Assembly: GCA_965218625.1 (NCBI GenBank)
Contig: CBDCLG010000020.1
Coordinates: 434,001 to 498,000, forward strand
Direction: 5' to 3'
Length of the DNA: 64,000 nucleotides
Source of the DNA: Bin5 sp965218625
GTDB taxonomy: Bacteria; Chloroflexota; Anaerolineae; Caldilineales; Caldilineaceae
Made by a program: the position numbers and the translations under genes. Under the pieces are notes generated by a model. That model searched no databases. It was not told the DNA's origin and worked only from the letters and a program-made list of their open reading frames with translations. Shown piece after piece: positions 35,811 through 43,605 of the stretch (position 1 is the first letter of the stretch; each line of letters starts with the position of its first letter).

Positions 35811-36071
35811 TTAGCCTTTGAGGCCACTCAGGGTGAAGCCCTCGGTGAAGTAACGCTGACCGTAGTAGGAGAGCGCCATCATCGGCAGCGACACCAGGAC
35901 CGACATGGCCATCATCGGTCCCCACTTGGTGTCGCCGCGTGTGCCGATGAAGCCCTGCATGGCGAGGGTAAGGGTCTGCATGCTCCTGTCCTTGAGATAG
36001 AGGAGGGAGAAGAGCAGGTCGTTCCAGGCCCAAGAGATGATGAGGACGACTTGCAGGGCAAGAATGGGCTT
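35811..36071 (-). pseudogene. Truncated MalG-type ABC permease (C-terminal remnant)
   Basis: On the minus strand this reads about 86 codons matching the last third of a MalG-type permease: WAWNDLLFSLLYLKD, then MQTLTLAMQGF, and the ending RYFTEGFTLSGLKG before a TAA stop. Homology stops abruptly near 36071, without the preceding membrane segments or EAA loop, and no start codon with a ribosome site precedes it. It is therefore a leftover of a deleted or rearranged transporter operon, directly upstream of the VanZ-like gene. It differs in sequence from the intact MalG copies in the window. Confidence 0.75.
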
Positions 36072-36115
36072 GGATTACGGAACGACAATGAGCAAAAAAT
36101 GGCATAAATGTGACG

Positions 36116-36145
36116 TTGTCAACCAAACATCTATTAGTGTAGCAT
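36116..36145 (+). promoter_or_regulatory. Candidate promoter of the aldolase/AtuA/PhyH operon
   Basis: TTGTCA and TAGCAT are separated by 18 bases, about 105 bases before the ATG at 36251, in an AT-rich stretch. It is the only good promoter-like match in the gap. Confidence 0.35.
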
Positions 36146-36250
36146 AGGACTGAACTCACATAGGAAATTCATGACGCTATAGTCAACAACAGTGTCGGTG
36201 TCGAACGGGTCCTGGACCTGTTCGTTCCAGGCCCTTCAGGAGGCAGGATA

Positions 36251-37036
36251 ATGAACGGGAGTGAACTGAAGCAAAAGCTTAAGGCGGACGAGATCAGCAT
36301 CGGCGCGTGGTCGACCTCCTACGACACGACGATGGCGGTGACAATGGCAAGAATCGGCTTCGACTGGGTCATCGTCGACCAGGAACACTCTCCGTTCAAC
36401 ATAGAGAGCCTGCGTCACGTGATGTGGATGTTCAGGGACTCGCCGACGCTGCCATTCGTACGAGTCCAGGACAACCGGCCCGATCTGATCAAGGTGGCGC
36501 TGGACCAGGGCGCGCACGGCGTGCTGGTGCCGCTCGTGCGATCGGCTGATGAGGCGAGACAGGCGGTCGAGAGCAGCAAGTACCCACCGGACGGCATTCG
36601 GGGCTGGGGGCCGATGGTCATCAGCAACTACGGCGAGGACGGCGCCGAATATTACCAGAACGCCAACCGCGACGTCTTCGTGATGGTGCAGGTGGAGCAC
36701 CTTGGTCTGCTCGACGAGCTGGATGAGGCAGTAAAGGTCGATGGGCTCGACGCTCTTTTCATCGGGCCTTCGGATCTGTCGCTCAGTCTGGGTTGCTTCC
36801 AGCAGTGGGACAATCCGAAGTTTCAGTCGGCAGTAGCAAAGGTTGTCGACAAGGCGCGCGAGAACGGCAAGTCGGTCGGCATCGCGGTGGACTCATTTGG
36901 ACCGCTCGACGCGGCCGCCGAATGGATCGAGCGTAATGCGCGCGGCGTCCAGCTTCTGTGCACAGCCGAGGACGCCGATCTGCTCCGCATCGGCGGGGAA
37001 GCTGTATTGAATGACCACCTGCAGCGCTTTGCATAA
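36251..37036 (+). CDS. HpcH/HpaI family aldolase
   Basis: A 261-residue class II aldolase family protein. WVIVDQEHSPFN (residues about 38-49) carries the catalytic histidine, VRVQDN, VLVPLVRSADEA, a metal glutamate in MVQVEHLG and the aspartate in IGPSDLSLSLG complete the site. The ATG follows AGGAGGCAG. It is the first gene of a five-gene plus-strand operon with an AtuA-like protein and three PhyH genes, and a distant paralog of 16508-17263. Confidence 0.9.
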   Translation: MNGSELKQKLKADEISIGAWSTSYDTTMAVTMARIGFDWVIVDQEHSPFNIESLRHVMWMFRDSPTLPFVRVQDNRPDLIKVALDQGAHGVLVPLVRSADEARQAVESSKYPPDGIRGWGPMVISNYGEDGAEYYQNANRDVFVMVQVEHLGLLDELDEAVKVDGLDALFIGPSDLSLSLGCFQQWDNPKFQSAVAKVVDKARENGKSVGIAVDSFGPLDAAAEWIERNARGVQLLCTAEDADLLRIGGEAVLNDHLQRFA

Positions 37037-37078
37037 ACGGATGAATCCCCGCAGTTCGATTCACAGGAGGCTGCCGCC

Positions 37079-38812
37079 ATGGGGCAAAGGATAAGATTGA
37101 GGGAAATATGTCACGCGCGCTCCGGCAACAAGGGGAACGGCGTCAACGTCGGCATCGCAACATACGACCGGGCCCATTATCAGTGGGTGAAGGATCACCT
37201 CACCACCCAGGCCGTGGCCGACTACGTCAAGCCGGTGACGTGCGACCCGATCAGCCGCTATGAGCTGCCAAAGCTGAGCGCCTTCAACTTTGTGATTCCC
37301 GGCGTGCTCGAAGGCAGCCATTCCGGCACCCAGATTCTTGACACGCTGGGCAAATGTTACAGCTCGATCCTGCTCGACATGGAAATTGACGCGCCGCCGG
37401 ATTGGACGCCCGGCAGTGCAGCGCAGGGACAGGTCAGGACGGACGAGGACAGGGCGGCTCCGTCAGCAGCCGGGACGGGCAGATTGCGTCTGGGGTGCGG
37501 ATCGGCGCACGGATGGGACAACATCGAAGCCGGGGTTGAACTGGCCGAAAGCGGGGCTGTCGACTACCTTGTCTTTGACAATATGTCAGAGGGGATCGGC
37601 AGCTTCAAGCGCGAGCAGGGGGTCGGTGGAAGGGCGTACTACCAGCTGAACGAGTTGCGCATGCCCAGGGTGATCGCGGCGTGCGCGGCCACGAACACGA
37701 AGATCATAACCAATATGGGCATCGTCGACCCCTACGGCATCGCCCAGTGGACGAAGCAACTTTGCCGCGATCTGGGCCTGCCGCACCTGCGCGTGATGGC
37801 TGTCCTCGGCGATGATGTGCTCGACATGGTCCAAGCGCGCGATCTCTGCGTTACGGAGAATGGGGAACAGGTATCCCTGTTCAGTGACCGCCTGCTTTCC
37901 GCGAACGCCTACATCAGCGCGATGCCGATTGTGGAGGCGCTGCAGCGCGGCGCGGACATCGTCGTTTCGGGTCGCGCAGGCGATGCCACCCAATACCTGG
38001 CCCCGATGATCCACGAGTTCGGCTGGCCTTGTGACGACTGGGACCGGTTGGGGAAGGGGCTGGGCATCGGGCACCTGATGGAGTGCGGCGCACAGATCAC
38101 CGGCGGCTATTTCCCCGATCCGCCTTACAAGGATGCGCCGGACCTGGGGCGGGTCGGCTTTCCGATTGCGCTGGTAGACGCCGGCGGCGATGCCGTCATT
38201 ACCAAGCTGCCCGGCACAGGCGGCGTGGTCAACCGGATGACGTGCCTGGAGCAACTGCTGTATGAGATCGGCGATCCGGCCAACTACAAGCATACCGACG
38301 GCGTGGTCGACTTTACGTCGATGGAGATTTCTGAAATTGGACCTGACCAGGTGCAGATCGCAGGAATCAAGGGGCATGAAAAGCCGCCGACAAGCCTGGT
38401 GGTAATGAACGTGCTCGATGGATATTTCGGCGTCGGTGAGATTTCGTATGGCGGCGGCGGGGCGTGTGCCCGGGCGGAACTTGCGGCCGAGATCGTTACT
38501 GAGCGGCTCAATGTGATGGGAATCGATACGTCGCGTCTGCGCTTTGACTATGAAGGTGTCAACTCGATCTTTCCCTGGAAAAACAAGGACGGCGCGCCGG
38601 CTGAAGTTCGGCTGCGCGCCATTGGCATATTCCCACAACTGTCTGACGCCGAGATGCTGCGCACGCTGGTGCACGAACTTTCCTGCAACGGGCCCAGTGG
38701 CGGAGGCGGGCTGGCGCTCTTCATCGGCAACGGCGGCACGGGCGAAAGGATATCGCTGTACACCTCCGTTTTGCCGCAGGAAGATCTGCGCTATCAGGTC
38801 GTTGAGGTCTGA
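37079..38812 (+). CDS. AtuA-like (DUF1446) protein with N-terminal ferredoxin-fold domain
   Basis: A 577-residue two-domain protein. Residues about 1-105 (LREICHARSGNKGN, then RYELPKLSAFNFVI) match the small ferredoxin-like domain usually found at the C-terminus of AtuA-type proteins. Residues about 140-577 match the large AtuA/DUF1446 domain (RLGCGSAHGWDN, TNMGIVDPYG, SGRAGDATQYLAP). The order is thus reversed relative to common AtuA proteins, with a proline/alanine-rich linker between. AtuA acts in acyclic terpene utilisation, but the biochemical role of the family is unclear. It lies between an aldolase and PhyH genes, so it is probably catabolic. Confidence 0.82.
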   Translation: MGQRIRLREICHARSGNKGNGVNVGIATYDRAHYQWVKDHLTTQAVADYVKPVTCDPISRYELPKLSAFNFVIPGVLEGSHSGTQILDTLGKCYSSILLDMEIDAPPDWTPGSAAQGQVRTDEDRAAPSAAGTGRLRLGCGSAHGWDNIEAGVELAESGAVDYLVFDNMSEGIGSFKREQGVGGRAYYQLNELRMPRVIAACAATNTKIITNMGIVDPYGIAQWTKQLCRDLGLPHLRVMAVLGDDVLDMVQARDLCVTENGEQVSLFSDRLLSANAYISAMPIVEALQRGADIVVSGRAGDATQYLAPMIHEFGWPCDDWDRLGKGLGIGHLMECGAQITGGYFPDPPYKDAPDLGRVGFPIALVDAGGDAVITKLPGTGGVVNRMTCLEQLLYEIGDPANYKHTDGVVDFTSMEISEIGPDQVQIAGIKGHEKPPTSLVVMNVLDGYFGVGEISYGGGGACARAELAAEIVTERLNVMGIDTSRLRFDYEGVNSIFPWKNKDGAPAEVRLRAIGIFPQLSDAEMLRTLVHELSCNGPSGGGGLALFIGNGGTGERISLYTSVLPQEDLRYQVVEV

Positions 38813-38843
38813 AAAACAGTCTTGCCGACCGGAGGAGATGATC

Positions 38844-39794
38844 ATGTCGAGGCTCGATCGCGCAAGCGTCCAGAAATTTGAGGACGAGGGCTACCTGGTC
38901 GTCGAAGACCTGCTCGACGAAGCAGGCGACATCCGGCCCCTGGTGGCGGAGTATGAGGCTTTGCTCGACCAGAAGGCAAGGCAATGGCTGTCTGAGGGCA
39001 GGCTGGCCGAAAGCTACGCCGAGTTGCCTTTCGGCCAGCGGTTGACGCAGGTAATCCGCGAACTGGGGGACTCCTGCTTCTACCACTTCGAGATCTCGCT
39101 GCCTTTTGCCAAAATCACAGACGATACACCGATCCATCTCGGCCCGGCTGCCTTCAGTCTGTTGCGCAGTCCCCGTGTTTTGGACGCTGTGCAATCGCTG
39201 ATCGGCCCCGAAATCTACTGTCATCCAGCGCACCATGTTCGCATCAAGGTGCCGGTGGAGGCAATCAGGGAGGGCATCAACGATTTAACGGGAACGGTGA
39301 CGGGCCACCAGGACCAGGCCGGCACGCTCCCTGAGGCGGACGAATCAAATATTGTCACCGCCTGGATGGCGATCAACGACGCGACCGAAGCAAACGGTTG
39401 CCTGATGGTGATACCCGGCAGCCATCGAAGTGAACTCTTGCCGCACGGTCCCTTACCGCACGGCGGCGCGGGCATCCCGGAAGAGTACCTGCCGGCGGAG
39501 GAGTTTGTGCCACTGCCGATAGAGCGCGGAGGGGCGATTTTCTTGACCTCGCGCACGATTCACAGATCGCTACCGAACGTCAGCGACGGCATCCGCTGGA
39601 GCGTAGACGCCCGCTATATGCCCATTGGCCGTCCATCCGGACGGCCATTCTTTCCTGGATTCGTTGCCCGAAGCTGGCTACGGCCGGAAAACGAGTTGCA
39701 CGACGACCGCGCCTGGGCGGACCTGTGGCGCCAGGCGCGGGCGAAATTGGCCAGGCAGGAAAAACCCAAGTTCAACCGCGCGCAACTCGACTGA
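38844..39794 (+). CDS. PhyH-type Fe(II)/2-oxoglutarate oxygenase
   Basis: A 316-residue PhyH family protein and first of three consecutive PhyH genes. The metal motif is H155 and D157 (GHQDQ), the distal histidine is in SRTIHRSLPN, and the arginine in GIRWSVDARY is a 2-oxoglutarate candidate. VIPGSHR is conserved. The frame is open upstream inside the previous gene; ATG at 38844, seven bases after GGAGGA, is the likely start. It differs clearly from the next two, so the cluster is not a simple recent triplication. Confidence 0.87.
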   Translation: MSRLDRASVQKFEDEGYLVVEDLLDEAGDIRPLVAEYEALLDQKARQWLSEGRLAESYAELPFGQRLTQVIRELGDSCFYHFEISLPFAKITDDTPIHLGPAAFSLLRSPRVLDAVQSLIGPEIYCHPAHHVRIKVPVEAIREGINDLTGTVTGHQDQAGTLPEADESNIVTAWMAINDATEANGCLMVIPGSHRSELLPHGPLPHGGAGIPEEYLPAEEFVPLPIERGGAIFLTSRTIHRSLPNVSDGIRWSVDARYMPIGRPSGRPFFPGFVARSWLRPENELHDDRAWADLWRQARAKLARQEKPKFNRAQLD

Positions 39795-39833
39795 GGCAAA
39801 AAAATATTGCGCCGCGCGGACAACAGGAGATAG

Positions 39834-40640
39834 ATGATGCTCACTCAGATGGAAGAGTACAAGTTCGACCTGTACGGATATATGATCGTCAGGGACGCAC
39901 TGAGCGCCGACTACTTGCGGGCGGCCAACAGCTGGATCGACGATCTGCCGACGCTGAAACCGGGACAGCTGTTTGGCAATATCGTCGTGCATTCCTACGG
40001 CGGCATTGACGGCACCAACCTGCAGGATATCATCGAAGGGGGCGAACTCTTCGAACAGCTGATCGACCACCCTGCCTGGATCGATCTGGTGCGCCATTTC
40101 ATCGGCCCGCGACACCGTCCCTACGTTCACGAAGTGTTCCTGAACATTCGGGGGGCGGGGGGCTACATCGGCGTTCATTCCGGCGGCCATGTTACCGACT
40201 CGCGCAAGCGCACAGGACGTGACCGCGGACAGTGGTGCTGCAGCTATCTGTCGCTGCTTGTCGCCTTGACCGACGTGGGGCCGGGCGACGGCGGCACGGT
40301 GGTCGTTCCGGGCAGCCACAATTCAGACTTTCCGCACCCACAGCAGGACAGCCGCGCCGGAATCTCTCAGGGGCCGGGCGAGTTGTTGGAGGGCGCGATT
40401 GAAGTGCAGCTGAATGCCGGCGACGCTCTCCTGATCAACGATTTTCTCTGCCACGGATCAGCTGAACGCACCAATGCAGGCGAACGGCGCATGGTAATCT
40501 TCCGCTACGTGCCGGAGATCTACGGTCACCGCTTCGGCTATGTGCCGTCAGCCGAACTGATGGAACGGCTGACGCCCGCGCAGCGCGAAATCGTGCAGCC
40601 GATTACGCCGCGCAAGTGGCAGACGGACTACGCAGACTGA
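39834..40640 (+). CDS. PhyH-type oxygenase with H-x-G motif (paralog of 6379-7263)
   Basis: A 268-residue protein collinear and highly similar to 6379-7263, including INSWID/ANSWIDDLP, IIEGGELFE, YIGVHSGGH and LVALTDVGPGDGG. The expected H-x-D reads H-S-G (H115, G117). The distal histidine lies in FLCHGSAERTN and the arginine pair in GERRMVIFRY. It lacks the C-terminal tail of its paralog. ATG occurs at 39834 and 39837 after AGGAGAT. Conservation of the variant motif in two operons argues that it is functional rather than a decayed site. Confidence 0.85.
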   Translation: MMLTQMEEYKFDLYGYMIVRDALSADYLRAANSWIDDLPTLKPGQLFGNIVVHSYGGIDGTNLQDIIEGGELFEQLIDHPAWIDLVRHFIGPRHRPYVHEVFLNIRGAGGYIGVHSGGHVTDSRKRTGRDRGQWCCSYLSLLVALTDVGPGDGGTVVVPGSHNSDFPHPQQDSRAGISQGPGELLEGAIEVQLNAGDALLINDFLCHGSAERTNAGERRMVIFRYVPEIYGHRFGYVPSAELMERLTPAQREIVQPITPRKWQTDYAD

Positions 40641-40705
40641 CCGCGGGACGTCGACCCGCCCGCAGGCTGCACGTGAAAGACAGCCACTCTTAAGGAGACC
40701 AGATT

Positions 40706-41548
40706 ATGCAAGCCCTTAACCCCTCTTGCCTCAAGCACTGCCTGACGGATGAAGAGCGCCGCACCTTCAATGAAAAGGGCTTTATCTATGTTCGCAACGC
40801 TCTCTCGTCGGAACAGGTTGAGCAGGGAATCGCCTTGACCGAGCGCATCCACCAGGCCAAGCTGGCCGAGGGCCAAGACCCGCACGAGGCGCTGTTCTAC
40901 CCCAACTTCATCCCCGACGATCCCTTTTTCATCGATCTGGTCGATTACGAGCGCGTCCTGCCCAAAGTATGGGGAATTCTGGGCTGGAATATCTACCTGT
41001 ACCACGCCCATCTGATCGTAACGCCGCCAAACGGGAAGGCGCCCGACGACAAGACCTTCCGTTGGCATCAGGACAGCGGGCGCGTCAACTTCGAGATGGA
41101 GAGCCATCCGCGACCGCGCCTCTCGCTCAAGGTGGCCTACTTCCTCTCCGATACCAGCGAGCCGGGACGGGGCAACTTCTGGGTTGTGCCGCGCGGCCAT
41201 CTGCGGGACGAGATCGACAGACCCGCGGAGGGCATCGGACAGCCGAAAGGAGCAACGCCTGTGCTGGCCAGGCCGGGTGACGCCGTCTTCTTCGATCGCC
41301 GCCTGTGGCACGCGGCCAGCCCCAACTGGTCCGATATCACCCGCCGCGTGCTGTTCTACGGCTTCGGCTACCGCTGGCTGCGCACCAAGGATGACATGAC
41401 CGTCGGGCATCTGTGGGAGGGCAGCAGTCCGGTCCGCCGCCAGCTGCTGGGCTGGAGCGTCAATGCCAATGGCCACTTTTCGCCGACCGACGAGGATGTG
41501 CCGCTGCGTATGTGGCTGCGCGAGCACAGCCCCGGAGATGCGGAGTAG
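40706..41548 (+). CDS. PhyH-type Fe(II)/2-oxoglutarate oxygenase
   Basis: A 280-residue PhyH family protein and last of three in a row. The metal motif is H121 and D123 (RWHQDS), the distal histidine is in RLWHAASPN, and arginines in TRRVLFYGF may bind 2-oxoglutarate. LSLKVAYFLSDTSEPGRGN and VVPRGH form the core. AAGGAGACC precedes the ATG. Substrate unknown; the neighbours suggest oxidation of a multistep catabolic intermediate. Confidence 0.88.
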   Translation: MQALNPSCLKHCLTDEERRTFNEKGFIYVRNALSSEQVEQGIALTERIHQAKLAEGQDPHEALFYPNFIPDDPFFIDLVDYERVLPKVWGILGWNIYLYHAHLIVTPPNGKAPDDKTFRWHQDSGRVNFEMESHPRPRLSLKVAYFLSDTSEPGRGNFWVVPRGHLRDEIDRPAEGIGQPKGATPVLARPGDAVFFDRRLWHAASPNWSDITRRVLFYGFGYRWLRTKDDMTVGHLWEGSSPVRRQLLGWSVNANGHFSPTDEDVPLRMWLREHSPGDAE

Positions 41549-41625
41549 GACTCAACCGCGCGGTTTGTGGATACAGGAATGTGGCCGGGGATTCTCACAT
41601 TCCTCTTGTGAACGAACGAAAGCGC

Positions 41626-42106
41626 CTACTTGTAGGGCCAGGCGATCTGCATAAAGGGCTGGTCCATCTCCGCTTTGTCGTCCATGGGCCGCGTCAGGTA
41701 GACCTCGCGCGGAGAGGCGGCGATCCGGTGGTCGTTCTCTTCAATCCACTTGTAGACAGCATCATAGAAGCCCAGTATCTCCGGGAAGTGCGCCTGCCGC
41801 AGTGTCAGCGTCGTGTAAGCAGTTGACCCACCGCGCAATACCCCGCTCTTAACCTCTCCGTCCACGGGCGGAACCGTCTTGACCGGGATACCGACTTCGA
41901 CCGGCCCGTTATGCTCCTCGTTCTACATGTCCATGGTATATCGCGACCGGCTCGCCGTCGCATTCAACGCCCGCATCGGCGATGAGCTGAGCCAGCTGTT
42001 CATACGACCCGCGCAGGTGCTCATGCAGTTCGCCGACATATACGCGGCGCGTTATGCTGAGCATCTGGCGGTCGGGCAGCTCCGTCGTCTGGACTAGCGG
42101 GGACAT
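41626..42106 (-). pseudogene. GyrI-like effector-binding domain protein, frameshifted
   Basis: Two minus-strand pieces together form a single small-molecule-binding domain of the GyrI/AraC-effector type. The N-terminal piece (from ATG at 42106) reads QTTELPDRQMLSITRRVYVGEL and ends in IYHGHVERGA-stop. The C-terminal piece reads EEHNGPVEVGIPV and then YTTLTLRQAHFPEI and ends WPYK. Removing one base near 41921-41926 joins them into a normal protein of about 160 residues. No DNA-binding domain is present. The break may be a true mutation or a sequencing error. Confidence 0.75.
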
Positions 42107-42420
42107 CTGTTTCTCCTTCTTTTGCAACTCGTAGAACGAGCCTTTAATGGGAATGTAGATCGTAACGGCTTCGTCCGGGGCGCGTCCAGGTTTTCCTGGA
42201 TATGCAGGAGCACGGCGTCGGGTCGTTCACGATGATGGAGAACTGTCTCCGCGCGCGTCTGGCCCACTCGTTCGGTCATTATGCCGGCAGTATAGCAGAA
42301 CCCAGCGGGGCAAACTATCCAATCTTTGCGCTTTCGGCTGCATACGTGTTTACTTCGAATGGATAGGTTCTGGTCGAACAGGCCGAAAGCGAATGGGTTC
42401 CAAACTGGGGGGATTTCCTG
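42107..42420. other. Divergent intergenic region of 314 bases
   Basis: The region lies between the GyrI-like gene (minus) and the dehydratase gene (plus). It contains the candidate minus promoter at 42289-42294 and an AT-rich stretch at 42310-42380 that may hold the plus-strand promoter. No gene is visible. Confidence 0.45.
42289..42294 (-). promoter_or_regulatory. Candidate extended -10 promoter for the GyrI-like gene
   Basis: Minus strand TGCTATACT forms an extended -10 element about 180 bases upstream of the GyrI-like start. The -35 region is weak. Confidence 0.3.
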
Positions 42421-43584
42421 ATGCAGATCAAAGCGGTTACACCGTTTATCGTCGACGCTGGTTGGCGCAACTGGATTTTCGTCAAGGTGGAAACGGACGA
42501 GGGCATCACCGGCTGGGGCGAATGCAGCGATCAGGCAGCGCACGGCGTGGCCGGCACAGTCCGGGACCTGACGCCGGTGGTGATCGGCCGCGACCCGAGG
42601 GCATTCGAACAGCGCTGGTGGGATATGTACCGTGCACTGCAGTCCAGCCCGGGCGGTATCGGCGCAAAGGCGATTGCAGGTATCGAGCTGGCGCTGGTGG
42701 ACATTGCCGCGCGGGCACGCGGCTGTTCGGTGGTCGAAATGTTCGGAGGACCCATGCGCGACAAGGTCCGAGTCTACTGGTCCCACTGCGGGACGAGCCG
42801 CATCCGCATGCACGAGCTGATGGGCACACCGCCGCTGCGCACGATGGAGGACGTGGCCGCGCTGGGGCGGGAGGTCGTCTCCAAGGGGTTCACGGCGCTC
42901 AAGACAAACATTCTTTTTCCCGGCGATCCCGGAGATGTCTACTTTCCAGGACGCCAGCCGGGCGCTGCAACCGACCAGGTGGCGTCCAATGACCTAATCG
43001 ATCATATCGTTACCCAGATGGGAACCTTCCGCGACGCGGTCGGCCCTCGGTTTGACCTGCTGCTGGATCTGAACTTCAACTTTAAGCCGGAAAGCTGCCT
43101 GGAGATCGCCCGCGCCCTCGAGCCTCTGCACCTGATGTGGCTGGAGATCGATATGTACGAGCCGGAGGCTCTGGCAGAGGTGCGGCGCAAGACCAGCACG
43201 CGCATCTGCACCGGCGAAACGCTCTACTACGAACGCCAGTTTCTGCCCTATCTTCAGGCGCGCGCGTCAGATTATCTGATGATCGATGTGCCCTGGAACG
43301 GCTTCGGCCCATCCAAACGAGTGGGAGAGCTGGCGCAGACCTTCCAGATGAACATCGCGCCCCACAACTACTACAGCCATCTGTCCTCGTTCATCAGCGC
43401 CAGTCTGTGTGCGGTCCTGCCCAATGTGAAGATCATGGAGATCGACATCGACGACGTGCCGTGGAAGGATGAGATGGTGACGGACCAGCCTGAGATAGTC
43501 GACGGCTACATGACCGTCCAATCGGGGCCGGGCTGGGGCGTTGAGATCGTGGAGGAAGTATTGCAGGCACACCCGATTGTGTAG
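42421..43584 (+). CDS. Mandelate racemase/muconate lactonizing enzyme family dehydratase
   Basis: A 387-residue enolase-superfamily enzyme, most like the sugar-acid dehydratase branch (galactonate dehydratase-like). It has an N-terminal capping domain (about residues 1-125, with ITGWGECS) and a beta-barrel domain. Candidate Mg2+ ligands are the aspartate in LLLDLNFNF, the glutamate in MWLEIDMYE and the glutamate in CTGETLYYE; APHNYYSH offers the catalytic histidine. The lysine region reads GFTALKTN. Dehydration of an aldonic acid to a 2-keto-3-deoxy acid would feed the HpcH/HpaI aldolases of the window. The exact substrate is not determinable. Confidence 0.87.
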   Translation: MQIKAVTPFIVDAGWRNWIFVKVETDEGITGWGECSDQAAHGVAGTVRDLTPVVIGRDPRAFEQRWWDMYRALQSSPGGIGAKAIAGIELALVDIAARARGCSVVEMFGGPMRDKVRVYWSHCGTSRIRMHELMGTPPLRTMEDVAALGREVVSKGFTALKTNILFPGDPGDVYFPGRQPGAATDQVASNDLIDHIVTQMGTFRDAVGPRFDLLLDLNFNFKPESCLEIARALEPLHLMWLEIDMYEPEALAEVRRKTSTRICTGETLYYERQFLPYLQARASDYLMIDVPWNGFGPSKRVGELAQTFQMNIAPHNYYSHLSSFISASLCAVLPNVKIMEIDIDDVPWKDEMVTDQPEIVDGYMTVQSGPGWGVEIVEEVLQAHPIV

Positions 43585-43605
43585 GATACGCCCTCAGACT
43601 GCGCT

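Noticed and set aside
35785..36159. In-frame extension of the VanZ-like gene
   Set aside because: This part lies over the MalG remnant in a different frame and has no similarity to VanZ proteins.
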